From Aurelia coerulea (taxonomy: Eukaryota > Cnidaria > Scyphozoa > Semaeostomeae > Ulmaridae), in the NCBI GenBank assembly GCA_039566865.1, contig CM076943.1, positions 32,558,663 through 32,622,662 of the forward strand: DNA of 64,000 nt, given 5' to 3'. Below the pieces are notes generated by a model, which saw nothing but the letters and a program-made list of their open reading frames with translations, was not told the origin of the DNA and did no database searches. Positions 1 to 10,339 of the stretch are shown one piece after another. The position numbers were made by a program, and so were the translations under genes. Position 1 is the stretch's first letter. Every line of letters begins with the position of its first letter.

Positions 1-440
1 TGTAGGTCCTTAACATAGGGTTAGGTTTAGCAAAATTGATTTACATTCATGGCCCTGCCCATTTCACCCCAATCCTGAGAATTTTCCTTGTTTTGACCGC
101 TTTAAGCAAATTCAAAATAGAAAGGGCTTGGGATTTGACATTCATAAACGTAATTATGGTGAATTTGGCAAATTGGCCTTTTTGGAATGGAATTGTAAGT
201 GCTTTTGAATTCTCCTTCGTCTTTCATAGAGGTGTTTGTATTTTACTCCGTGAAAAGTTAAATATTGCTGCAAATGAAAACACCACAGTGGCATGGCCAC
301 AGGGGGGTATGGGGGCAATTCCCCCCCCCACTTTTGTCAAAAGACGGTCCTCGAGATTTCTTTGAAACCGAGGAGAAAATAGCTGGGTATAGGTTGGGCA
401 AGAGTTTTCGGAGAGATGTCAAATCTTCCATTTTAGCACT
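1..440. other. unassigned AT-rich flank
   Basis: No gene or recognised repeat is visible. A C-run near 322-330 resembles those at the ends of several MITEs in the window. The open frame at 36-365 has no homology I recognise and no start context, and runs through low-complexity sequence, so it is not called. Confidence 0.4.
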
Positions 441-865
441 GGCAAGCATGATATTGGGAGACGCATTCTAAGCCAAAATAAAGGATCTTTCTTCAAACAT
501 TTTCCTCGTGCTCTGATTTATAGCATAACTGTCACAAAACGATCAAGGTTTCCTTGTCACTAAAGGCAAGCATGATATTGGGAGATGCATTCTAAGCCAA
601 AGTAAAGGATCTTCCTTCAGAAATGTTCCTCGTGCTCTGATTCATAGAATAACTGTTCACAAAACAATCAAGTTTTCTTGTCGCTAATGGCAAGCATGAT
701 ATTGGGAGATGGATTCTGAGCCAAAATAAAGGATATTCCTTCAAAAATTTCCTCGTGCTCTGATTTATAGGATAACTGTTCACAAAACTATCAAAGTTTT
801 CTTGTCGCTAATAGCAAGCATGATATTGGCAGATGCATTCTAAGCCAAAGTAAAGGGCGTGGCCC
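441..865. repeat. 124-bp tandem repeat, about 3.4 copies
   Basis: Units begin at 441, 565, 689 and 813 with GCAAGCATGATATTGG, an exact 124-bp spacing, and the last copy is partial. Copies differ by scattered substitutions, so this is a local tandem amplification. Sequence near 3880-3960 (CATTCTAAGC followed by AAAGTAA) looks like a diverged single unit inside the hAT-like element. The array may therefore derive from that family. The period is not a multiple of 3, and no reading frame runs through it. Confidence 0.85.
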
Positions 866-2872
866 CAAAAATTTTCCAGACCCCCTCATTTCGATTCCCC
901 CCACTTAATTCACCCTGGCCACGCCGCTGAAAATGACGTGCCACAAAAGCTTGACCTGCCTCTCAAGATTATATATAGAATCGACAAAATCCTACTTTCA
1001 TTTTGTGTTCCAGGCGGTTGTAACTAGGAAGTAGTTAGATTGTCAGTTGTCGCCCTTGTTGAGCACCCTGTAGAACTAAAATTCTCTGCGAAGCAATTAT
1101 GTCACTCTATGAAAGTCTCGAATACTTTTCAGAAGAAATCCTCTTATAGTCTCGAAATATCCCTAAAAGATCTCCAAAATCCTATTGTTTAACAAAATCT
1201 CGTCAGCTCTTTCGAAACAGTGATACACACCCCTTCCTTGGTTACTGACTGAAAGTTGGATGATGGAGGTAATGGTAATCGGCTGCATTTTAGATATATT
1301 GCTGACGTTATTTAAGGGGGACTTATTCAACGAGAGTGGGTTAAATACTGTGAGACGAGACAAAATAGCTCTATTATGTATGGATACTTGTTAAGCGAAT
1401 TTTTGAGAATTAGGCCGTTTAAACTGCTGCATATTTAAGTTGCTGGCTAAGGAAAAAGAAAGCTCGGATGATGCTGGCCTTAAAAAGAAGTCTGTCACAC
1501 AGGTTAAGGAACAGGTTTTCGCTCTAAGTTATTTTTTGAAACGACTTGCTTGCAAAAATAAATAGCATGTTGTTCGAAGGATGCTCAATCAGGGCGACGC
1601 CGCTCTACCTATCACATTTCTGCATGCAATATTTTTTGGAGTCCATGAAAGTGGTTGATTGGGAAATAGGTTGCATCATTTCCAAATGAATGAATGAATC
1701 AATCAATCAATCAATGAATAAATGAATGGACGAATGAATGAATGAAACAATTTATTAAGAACCTAGTTGAGATATAAGTCTGAAATGGCCGTTATTTATT
1801 CGGTACAAAATATATACTCTCAGGCTGTAGGTTCTTAAGAAATTAAAGTTGGTATGTGCGGGTTTTTACTGTAGTTATATATATTTAGTTTGTTAAAATC
1901 ATTCATTTTCCTTCCATATTAATTTGAGACTTTATGATAGAGCTAGTTTGAGAAACTGTTCCTTGTATGCTTTAACATAATCATGCCTTGTTTCAATTTT
2001 TGGCAGAGAAACAATATGTTTGTCATGGCTTAGAAGTTCGCTTGTTATTATGGAATGAAATTCGACAAAATAAACGTTCATATCTAATTTTGCCTTTTTC
2101 TAGGCAATATAGTTTTAAAGACAAATGACGGAGATATAAGGTGACTTAAATCAGGGGCCTGGGCAATCTAAATATAACCTATTGAATTTCATTGTATTTG
2201 ATGATATCGAGAGATTAGCAAATCAATTAGACAAAGGCTTTTTTACTCATCTGGTATAGCAAAATAATAAGAAATGACGACCAAACGTTTGCCTTGAGCA
2301 TTCTATTCATTTTATTCAGAAGCTGAACGGTATGCATTACAAGTCTCATATACATACGTAGGTTGTAAATAATACCTAATGCTAATCTTTTTGCCATTGC
2401 AGCTATTGTCACAAATTTTGAACTTGTTTTTACGTTTGCAATGATTTCACACAGAAAACTACCTGGTGAGTCAGAAACATGTTTACACATTCGAAGCTTG
2501 TATCTGCCAAACGATTTCTTAGATTCCTAAAAACTGATAATTCCTGTGAAAAAAATATATCAACCCAGATGAGAACTCTCTGAAATTACCAGCAATTTTA
2601 TAAAGATGCTTCATCTCAAATCCTTCCAAACAGGCCTAAATTCAAAATAAGCAATTTAGCCCTGCAGTAATCAAGTCAAACCTGATCTGTTTATCTTCTT
2701 GCTCAAACAATTACTAGGAAGATCAGAGTCTGCTGCATAATCCTATGCATATATTCGGCCAAACACGTACGAAAAATATCGGGACACCCAGAAGACAATG
2801 GAATCTAAGGTATAATAAAGCATAGCCGCCACAACATCGTACAACAAAAAGATATTTAAAACACATTTTGAC
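866..2872. other. no gene seen
   Basis: About 2 kb of AT-rich DNA with many stops in all frames. The minus-strand frames at 1163-1363 and 2227-2490 show no recognisable domain or splice context. The only structure noted is the tetranucleotide repeat at 1685-1747. Confidence 0.4.
1685..1747. repeat. (AATG/AATC)n simple repeat
   Basis: Interrupted tetranucleotide repeat alternating AATG and AATC. L2/CR1-type LINEs often end in such tails, as at 24631-24653 in this window, so this may be the relic of a LINE 3' end. No LINE body was recognised next to it. Confidence 0.7.
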
Positions 2873-2881
2873 CAGTAAACA

Positions 2882-3356
2882 GGCATGTTGTAAAAACCAG
2901 ACCCTAAGACCCTGGGACCCCTGAGACCCCTAGGACCTTTAAGTACTAGAAATGAAAGGACCCTTAACACCAGAGCGTCAGGAAGTTGTGCATTATTGAC
3001 TTCCCCTCTTCCATCCCATGAACTTCCACTCTTTCAAACCAAAGCCAGGAATGATGCAGAGAGTTTATACCATGAAGAAGTACTATTTTGACTATCTCCT
3101 ATTGTGTTATTTTAAAGACTTTCTGCACGAATAAAGGCATCCTGACGTTGGTTTGAACGGACGAAAGTTCGTAGGATGAAAGATGGGAAGCTCATACAAC
3201 ACGCAGCCTCGTGTTTGACAGCTTGATGACATTGATCTATTGTTTGTCTGTGGAGATGTCCCTCTGGTGTTAAGGGTCCTTTTCATTTTTAGTACTTAAA
3301 GGTCCTAGGGGTCTCAGGGGTCCTAGGGTCTTAGGGTCCGGTTTTTACAACATGCC
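2882..3356. mobile_element. foldback MITE with 9-bp TSD
   Basis: Terminal inverted repeats of about 95 bp (2882-2976 and 3262-3356) start GGCATGTTGTAAAAACC and continue with CCTAGG/CCCTGAGACC-rich sequence. The element is flanked by the direct repeat CAGTAAACA at 2873-2881 and 3357-3365. A 9-bp target duplication and long TIRs fit a Mutator-like (MULE) non-autonomous element. The first bases of the TIR resemble those of the element at 29308-30925. No transposase is encoded. Superfamily assignment is inference from TSD length only. Confidence 0.85.
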
Positions 3357-3365
3357 CAGTAAACA

Positions 3366-3707
3366 ACTTTAAATGTGTGCGAGAACAAAACTTAGTTTAA
3401 TAAGATATGACGTCGTTCAAGAAAATGGCTTTTAAATATCAATGAACAATGCATCTAAATCTAGCCCTCATCATACACAAGGAATCCATCACAATTCAAT
3501 TCATTTGCGTGACAATATGCCAATGAAACAAAACTGGAGACTGGAGTAAACGTTTGTTGACGCAGCTAGACAATAGATTGAGGGTAATGACTCATTTGCG
3601 TGGAATTTTCAATCGCTTATTAGCAAAAGCATGTGATTTTCATCAAACTTTCATGCGTTTACAAACACGATTCAGTTTCGGCACGTGCAATTCTCTTGAC
3701 AGTTCAG
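3366..3707. other. no gene seen between two transposons
   Basis: AT-rich spacer between the 9-bp-TSD foldback and the hAT-like element. The open frame beginning at 3554 runs into the hAT-like element and is not called. Confidence 0.4.
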
Positions 3708-4175
3708 AGGGTCGTTTAGGGGTTCCAGGGAACAGGGGAACATGCGAAATGTATCCAGGGAACACGGGAACATGGCCAAAATTAAAAAGGAACAAGGGAA
3801 CTTCGGATCTTATCCAGGGATCAGGGAAATTTCTATCTGTAATAATTAATTCAAAGATATTTACATTCAATGGAATTTACTTCTGCCAAAGCAAAAGATG
3901 GTATTTGAGATTCATTCTAAGCTAAAGTAACGGTGTCTCTTTGAACAATTTTCCTTGACAAACTATCAAAAGAATCATCAATACTTTCATTTTGGGGACA
4001 AGTAAATTGGATTGTGACAAATTTAAACAAAAGAAAATGTGGTGTGGTTTGGGCAAACACTTTCTCAACTGTGGTGATTCATGAAAAACTGTTACAAATG
4101 ATGAACGTTTCTAATTTGGCACTAGTAGAGATTGTTTCTAATTTGGCACTGGTGGAGATGGGATGAAGACAGGCA

Positions 4176-4540
4176 TTCCAAAAACATAAGATCCTTTTGG
4201 ATGATTACAAAGTCCGTCCTGAGCTAAGCAAGCATAAGAAAATCTGAAAATTGATTTCTTCATAACCCCAAATGATCGTTGATGCTGTTTTTAGCTACAG
4301 TCAGAGAGATGAGTGTTGCTGCTAAAGTCGCCTTCAATAGAAAATCAAGCGCCTTGTATGTCTAAAATTAGATGTCATGTGAGATTTCCGATAATGCAAA
4401 ATTACTTATGTTTATGCGGAACCCTGCAGAATGTTTCTATTCGCGGGCATCTAGTTTGAGACAAGCAGTCACGAAAATAACCTCTGTGCAGAATCATATG
4501 CATGAAGATGTTTTAGTTCAGTGTGATCATGTGCCTTCCC
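4176..4540 (+). repeat. dispersed repeat, copy 1 (partner at 46.9-47.4 kb)
   Basis: Starting at AAAACATAAGATCC, the sequence matches 46918-47386 closely. The second copy has about 120 extra bases, absent here after 4362. Both copies keep an open frame of about 55-60 codons starting MSCEI. An in-frame 6-base difference (two codons) separates them. No domain is recognised. The repeat breaks off at 4537-4542, where the LINE remnant begins. It may be a piece of the hAT-like element or of another family. Confidence 0.7.
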
Positions 4541-6889
4541 ATGATCATGATGCATGAGGCTAGCGATTTGTACATATGGTTGCAATAATTCTACAATTCC
4601 AGCGAGAAGATCTCTTCGTTGAACATCAAAAGAAGGGCAGAGCAACAAAAAATGCTCCGTATCCTCGATGCCATCGTTTGTTGGGCACATTGGGTTTATG
4701 GTATCCCTGAAATTATGCTTGAACTTGTGAAAATTTAACTTACTGAGACCAACCCTAAGTTGAGTAAGATAGGATAATCCTATTGGATCGTGTATTCCAA
4801 AAACAGATTTTGCAGGGGGTCGGATTATTGATAAGATCTTTTTCTTGAAAACAGCAACTGAGGGTGCAAGTCTCAATTCAGGCTCGAGCTTATTCCATTC
4901 GGATAGGCAGTTAGGATAAAAACTAGACTTAAATTTTTCTGTCCGTGCCTTTAATCGCCCAATGACATCCTGGTCGCGAAGACAGTACTGCGACTGATGA
5001 AGAGGAGGAATTGGATCTACTGTATACTCAGGGCTAAGATTATTTACAAACTTGTAGAACAAGGTAAGGCGTCTACTCCATCGTCGGGAACTTAATGACT
5101 CCCAGCCAAGCTCCTTGTACAGCTTCTCGCGAGATGTTCCCCTCCATGTTCCTGTTACAGCCAAAGCAGCAGAATACTGAACAGACTCTAGCTTTTCCAT
5201 GGCATTTGGTAAAATGATACTTTGACTGAATTCACATGCTTTGGCAGGAATATGGTAAATGACATCACCATAGTCCAGGTGTGGTCGAACGTAGAGCTTA
5301 TATACTTCGTTAAGGGTATGCCTGGACAGATATTTGGAGAGATATTTCAGCAAACCAATGCCCTTTCTTGTCTTAGAGATAGCTGATTTAATATGAGCTG
5401 AAAAAGATAGTTTTGAGTCAAGGATAATTCCTAAATGTTTATGTTCGTTTACCTTCTTCACAGGTATGTCATTAAAAAGGATTACTGGATGTTCAATTTC
5501 AATTTTCTTTTTTGAAAATTTTAATTCAACAGCTTGTTTTAACGGATCAGGATTAAATGAGATTCTCCAAGCGTGAGCCCACTGACTTATCAAGTCCAAG
5601 TCATGATTCATATCATTGGCAGCTGTATTGGAATCTTCTACCACTGTGAACAATGATGTATCATCAGCAAATAGCTTAGCATTGCCCTTCAAGCTTACGG
5701 CTAGATCATTTATATACACAAGGAAAAACAAAGGTCCCAGAATAGAGCCCTGGGGCACCCCTGCCGAAATATCTCCCCAATTAGAACTCTGTCCATTCAG
5801 TACAGTCCTCTGCTTTCGATCCTTGAGGAAACTTTGGATTAAAGAAAGAAGTTGTCCCGAGACACCACATCGTTTTAATTTATAAATTAGACCGTCGTGC
5901 CATACCCTAACAAATGCCTTAGAGATGTCAAGACACACAGAACGAACATCTAGAGGAGGGTTACAGTCAAACGCTTTAAATATTGTATGTGTTATTGAGA
6001 GTAACTGATTGATTGTTGAATCCCCTGGGCGAAATCCTGATTGATTTTGGTTAAGAAGTTCATGTGATACAAGATGTGAATAAAGAGAATCGTATATGAG
6101 TTTTTCAAGTATTTTCCCAAAAATTGGTAAAAGAGAAATAGGACGGTAATTCCCTTTCACATTTTTCTCATTTTTCTTATGAACCGGCACTACATTTGCA
6201 AATTTCCATATTTCGGGAAATAAACCACGCCTCAAACAATTTACGAAAATTATCTTGAGTGGCAGAACCAATGCAACATCGCTCAACTTTATCATCCTCA
6301 CAGATATTTCGTCCCAGCCATGTGCTTTATTGGGATTAAGCGATCTAATGATATTAAGTATCTTTTCCTCAGAGATGACGAAATCACTTATTAGAGTCGT
6401 AGTCATCGGAGTATCTTGGGGAATTTCACTACCTGTGTCAATGGTCGTGCATTGAAGAATGAAATAGTCATTAAATATCTGTGCCTTTTCAGTAAAATCC
6501 GTTACAAACAGCCCGTTTTCTAGAAGAGGTGGTATCATAGGAATCTTAACTTTGTTTAGAACAGTGTTTATCAAATTCCAATAGGTTTTTCTATTGGTCC
6601 CAGGATCAGCCAAAGATTTTCCAGTTTTACGGAAGTAATTTTGCTTAGCTTCCTCAATCATTTTGGCACCTTCAGATATCATCTTTTGTATACCTTCAAG
6701 CTTGTCGTTAGGCCTACCATCCCTCACGAAGCTTTTATATGCACGATTCTTTTTCCTGAGAAAATTCTTAACGGCTTCTGTTATCCACGGTGCTTGGCGA
6801 GGTCTAATTGTTTTAACTGTATTGGGAATGAAATTAGAGTAAATGTTCAAAAGGACTTCATTGAGTAGGTTAACCTGTTCATTAGGGCT
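4469..6889 (-). pseudogene. LINE reverse transcriptase fragment (Jockey/CR1 type)
   Basis: The minus-strand frame is open from 6889 to a stop at 4469-4471. Numbering from the TTG at 6850 (793 codons): an endonuclease-RT linker ('APWITEAVKNFLRKK'), then RT blocks NYRPISLLP (234-242), LDISKAF (307-313), GVPQGSILGP (364-373) and the catalytic FADDTS (394-399). KAFD reads KAFV, so a usually conserved Asp is lost. The endonuclease domain is absent: 5' truncation near 6892, where an upstream TGA lies. The last ~30 residues are read from the neighbouring dispersed repeat, so the natural C-terminus and 3' UTR are missing. A 3' loss is unusual for target-primed LINE insertion. It lies inside the hAT-like element and is not expected to be mobile. 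Confidence 0.85.
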
Positions 6890-6904
6890 TCATATTTTCA
6901 CCTT

Positions 6905-6934
6905 AAAAATAATAATAATAATAATAATAATAAC

Positions 6935-7008
<74 letters not shown>

Positions 7009-7030
7009 AGTTCTTTATACAGGGGTAGCC
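6905..7030 (-). repeat. (TAA)n tract attached to a LINE 3'-end motif
   Basis: About 100 bp of TAA repeats (6905-7006) next to the complement of CCCTGTATAAAGAA (7010-7025). Similar CCCTGTATAAA motifs precede T/A-rich tails at 9985 (minus strand) and 42358 (plus strand). I infer an expanded 3' tail of a LINE lying on the minus strand. Confidence 0.6.
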
Positions 7031-7261
7031 TTTTCAGCAACAAAAGTGCTGTTTTCAATAAGGGCTGTTACCTTTGTCTTCCTCTTGGAAAAACGTTCTA
7101 AAATAAGCATAGTACTTAAAGTATCGACTATCAATGTGAAAAATATGCCTACCAAACTCCAGGGAACAAGCAGATTTTTTCAAGGGAACAGGGGAACAAG
7201 CGGAAATTTAACAGGGAACAGGGGAACATATAACCCCCCCCCCTAAACGACCTCAGTTCAG

Positions 7262-7665
7262 CGCAGCGGTTTCTAACTGGAAACACCTCCAATAGTAGCC
7301 ATAACGGAAATTAAATGCGAGGTGATATCTACTAGTTTTCAGATCAATAAAAATAGAATCAGAATAATGGAAATGGCGCCTCTTTGTTTGAAAAAGGTCA
7401 ACTACCAGCAGAGTACAAAAGTATCCATTTATTGACCATTCGGTTCGGTTCGATTTCAACCATTCGGTAAATTTCAAACCCTTCATACCAATAGAGCCTT
7501 GACTTGCTTTAATCTTTCGGGTACGCAAGAAAAACGTCCCCACTTTCGAAAATGCATGGCATCAAGAGAATTTGAAGCATTTAGAGGATTCAAATTCTAA
7601 GTGAAAGCAGAAAGACCAAACTGTTTTTGTGATTTGGTTTCGCGTTTCTATGAGCATTGAAAATA
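7262..7665. other. no gene seen
   Basis: Unique-looking AT-rich sequence between the hAT-like element and the TA-MITE. A minus-strand frame (7253-7543) has no recognisable domain. Confidence 0.35.
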
Positions 7666-7667
7666 TA

Positions 7668-8222
7668 CCGGGTGTCCCAAAAAAGGTCAGAGATTTGACC
7701 CGGTGTAGCAATAAGAATTTAGTTTCAATAATTCCGCAATAATTTTTGAAATAATCCTCGATAGTCAACTTGAAAACAAATACCTCATTCGTTGATATTA
7801 GGGAGTTAAAAATATCAATCTTCAAAGTCCAAATTTGCCTCCAACTCCATCCAGAGCTGTTAGGTTTGACCTAAGCTGTTAACGTGCTGCGTTGTGGAAT
7901 CCCTCGGGGGGGGGGGGTACATAACATATTTAGGATACGGGTATGTGCCGCCCATATGGGTGGGTTTTTGGGCCCAAAATTCTCTAAACAAGGGTCCTTT
8001 TCGGCAGATTTTCCATAAAAAAGGGTGTGGTTTTGCTGAAATTCGCAAAAAATGGGCAAAATGGGCAGCTTTCCACCAAAATTCGTCATAAAAGTGGGTA
8101 TCAAAAGCAAAGTTCGGTAATTAAAAGAGGGTAGCTTTCTGAAAACCGAGCAGCAGAGCCCCGTCCATCCTCAAGTCATGTACCCCCCCCCCCCCCCCCC
8201 CGTGGAATCCCCTCAATCATGG
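7668..8222. mobile_element. TA-flanked MITE, left half only, CCGGGTGTCCC family
   Basis: After a TA at 7666-7667 the sequence starts CCGGGTGTCCCAAAAAA. It then follows the same order of motifs as the complete element at 35618-36609 (CCTCGATAG, ACTTGAAAA, TGTTGATATT-like blocks, then GGAATC...TCAAT). The right terminal repeat is not found, so the copy is truncated. It is interrupted by a second MITE at 7904-8201. Confidence 0.6.
7904..8201. mobile_element. poly-G-ended MITE nested in a TA-MITE
   Basis: About 298 bp whose ends are inverted: a G12 run then TACATAA on the left, and TGTAC then a long C run on the right. It is flanked by the direct repeat GTGGAATCCC at 7894-7903 and 8202-8211, a target duplication of roughly 8-10 bp. 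Removing the insert restores sequence similar to the sibling MITE near 35840. No coding capacity. Confidence 0.7.
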
Positions 8223-8305
8223 CGAAGTACACCAAGAAACCTCGTGCTTAGAAACACATTGTAATAGAAATCCGAACCTGATTTTTACAATTAGATTCAC
8301 GAATT

Positions 8306-8391
8306 AGCCAGGGCTCATGCCTTGGTGCCCTACTATTCTTAATCTACATTAACGACGTCCCACTTGCTCTGTGAAATTGCAACGTGACGAT
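8306..8391 (+). pseudogene. tiny reverse-transcriptase remnant
   Basis: The plus frame reads SQGSCLGALLFLIYINDVPL and then a stop, followed by NCNVTI. This is the RT block that precedes the YADD box (compare QGSCLGPLLFLIYINDLP in the LINE at 22.6-24.5 kb). No flanking RT sequence is recognisable. It is a fragment of under 100 bp abutting an ATATC repeat. Confidence 0.75.
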
Positions 8392-8428
8392 ATCATATCA
8401 TATCATATCATTACATATCATATCATCA
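8389..8428. repeat. (ATATC)n simple repeat
   Basis: Short pentanucleotide array (CATAT/ATATC) immediately after the RT remnant, with one interruption. Confidence 0.8.
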
Positions 8429-8431
8429 AGC

Positions 8432-9672
8432 CATGGCCCACCCTAAAATTCAAATCGTTGGATTTTTCGGAAATTTTAAGGTTTCGTCGGAAAACCACTG
8501 ACTTTGGGCTTGGGCTAATACTGTTCATTTGATCCATTCAGATTGTGTGCATTGCTTTCACATCTTCCTACAGCCATATCTACAATACGTGCCCTCTTCG
8601 TTGCATTCCGGTACATATTTTCCACATACGTAAGGTAACTCTGCTTTATGGGGGGGGGGGGGGGCTCTCTCTCCATTAGTTTACCTACTTAGAGAGCTCC
8701 TCCTTAATCGATCTATACTATATACAATCATGTGTAGAATTGTATGTAGTATAGATTGATGATCAATGAAACTGAACTGAAAACTCAAACTGGACCGCTC
8801 TATTGCACAGCGAGATACAGTTTCGCAAAACCAATCTCCTCAGAAAACAGTTAATTTCTCCCATGTTATTCGGCCTATCGAAAAGCGGTAAAAAGGATGT
8901 TGTCTGGGCAATCGAAAGATGCATAAATCGCAAAGTTTCCGTCAACTTCGGCTTCGCAAACCCTAGTTCAAATATTTTTGTTGCTTTCAGAAAAGTTGAT
9001 TTATCTCCAAAACTACTCGAAAAATGTTCGATTTTTTTCCACTCCATCTTTTGTTCGGCTGGTGTAATCTGCATAATGCAGGTTGCAAAATGCAGGTTGC
9101 AGGTTGCATAAAGCAGGTTGCAGGTTATCATTTATGGCCAAGGGCTGTATGGCCGTACCAAGGGGCCGTCTCCTTGATGGTTCTAACATTTTCCATCTCA
9201 GGGGGTCAAGACATAAAGATATGTGGAGTTTTGGTTTCAATACGAACCCCTTACTAGCATTTTCCTTATTTTGGGTTTGGAAGATGAGCAAATTACCAAA
9301 TATACTTTTCGCATCGAAGTTAGCACTTGACTGATAGATTGTCAGTCTAGTTTTAAACATTGACCATGTACTTTCTATTCCAAAGCCGCCAAACGTTTTA
9401 ACTGTTTTTACACACGTGGTACATTTTCATTGCTCATAAAAACGATATAAGAATCAAACAAATACTTCGGCCTTCCAGCTACCAAACAGAAATTGATTCT
9501 ATTCAAATCTATCCTGCAATCTACGTACTATAACTTTTCAACGCCTAGAATTTTGTTGGTGCACCCAGTATATTCCTCAGTTGCAGTGAGTGGTTGCACC
9601 GCTCATATTTACTTTCTCAAAATTCTATCATGAATCACAATATAATGTTCCATTGCTATTCTTGATATTTAC
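8432..9672. other. no gene seen; poly-G and short tandem motif
   Basis: Contains a run of about 15 G near 8650, a small imperfect palindrome around 8709-8762, and repeated GCAGGTTGC units at about 9076-9125. Overlapping open frames on both strands here have no recognised domains. If the TBC-domain gene continues, this is its intron or 3' flank, but I could not find its last exon. Confidence 0.4.
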
Positions 9673-9743
9673 CTCTAAACCTGGAACGGTGTCTGCAGCC
9701 ATCAAGTTGTCACGTCTGTAAGATAGGATGGCTGCTGCAAGAA
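9673..9743 (-). CDS. TBC (Rab-GAP) domain exon, downstream of 14784-14838
   Basis: On the minus strand a 71-nt open segment lies between acceptor TTTCTCAG and donor GAG|GTAAAT. It translates (V)LAAAILSYRRDNLMAADT and ends VPGLE. The first codon is split: the G from the exon at 14784-14838 joins TT to give Val, so the phases match. Vertebrate TBC1D19 has a closely similar run near its C-terminus (WDRILGY, NSLEIL, VLAAA, then NLM), recalled not searched. TBC proteins stimulate GTP hydrolysis by Rab GTPases in membrane traffic. This part forms late helices of the domain, not the Arg/Gln fingers. The following exon was not found and may lie beyond the window start. Confidence 0.65.
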
Positions 9744-9959
9744 CTGAGAAATAAACACAAGTTACCATTGAAATTTAGGTAAAGCAATTTTGAGATGCCA
9801 AACAGCTAGGCTTGCACAAGTCTGTTCTTCTTCAATTTTTCAAAAAGACGGGAAAGAAATGAAATACCACGAAAAAAACAAGAAAAAACTCCAGCTTCTA
9901 AAAACAAATATTATATCAAATACAAAAAATAAGGCGATTTGAAGAGCAAATTCTTATTC

Positions 9960-10312
9960 TTATTACTTATTTTATAATATTTATACAGGGTAAAACATTC
10001 AGTTATACTGTTTTACAATGTACCCTGTTAAAAAACTTACAAACGAAAAGAAACTATCAAAATTTACACGTAAATCTAAAATAAAACTACAATCAATTTG
10101 ATCTATACAGCTATTAGAAAAGTGTATAAAAATTGTAGACATGATCATGCATATGCTAGATATGATATGAGAGAGAATTAGCTAAATGCAAGGTTTGCTA
10201 TGCTTTTTTAAAAGTTTTCGATGTTGGGGACAATTTTGATTCTAGGCTGAGACAATTCCACATTGTTGCGCCTTTATACGAGAAGCATTTTTGCAAATCT
10301 GAATAAGCAAAT
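9960..10312 (-). pseudogene. LINE 3' end fragment
   Basis: The minus strand encodes YKGATMWNCLSLESK and FKKA then a stop, the usual C-terminal end of Jockey/CR1-type RT proteins (compare SFRGLKLWNQLEPDAKQAPS in the 22.6-kb LINE). A short 3' UTR with CCCTGTATAAATATT follows and ends in an A/T-rich tail near 9957. It is strongly 5'-truncated, and its upstream end abuts an oppositely oriented LINE. It lies in the intron of the TBC-domain gene. Confidence 0.6.
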
Positions 10313-10339
10313 CTGAACAACAGCGCACCTAAGACATTC

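Larger units (their letters stand above)
3708..7253. mobile_element. hAT-like non-autonomous element, 8-bp TSD, with LINE inside
   Basis: The 8-bp direct repeat CAGTTCAG at 3700-3707 and 7254-7261 flanks short inverted termini, AGGGTCGTTTAGGGG on the left and the complement of AGGTCGTTTAGGGG on the right. Subterminal sequence at both ends carries repeated CAGGGAACAGGGGAACA motifs (3724-3790 and 7161-7226), in the same orientation at the two ends. Eight-base target duplications are typical of hAT elements. No transposase is visible. The interior holds a 5'-truncated LINE on the minus strand, a (TAA)n tract and a dispersed repeat copy. TIR homology is short, so the boundary call rests mainly on the TSD. 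Confidence 0.7.

Noticed and set aside
441..865. CRISPR-like array
   Set aside because: The whole 124-bp unit is repeated, with no constant short repeat and variable spacers; the host is eukaryotic.
4469..4560. His/Asp-rich C-terminus of the 793-codon RT frame as a metal-binding tail
   Set aside because: These codons come from the adjacent dispersed repeat read in antisense, as shown by the copy at 47.4 kb.
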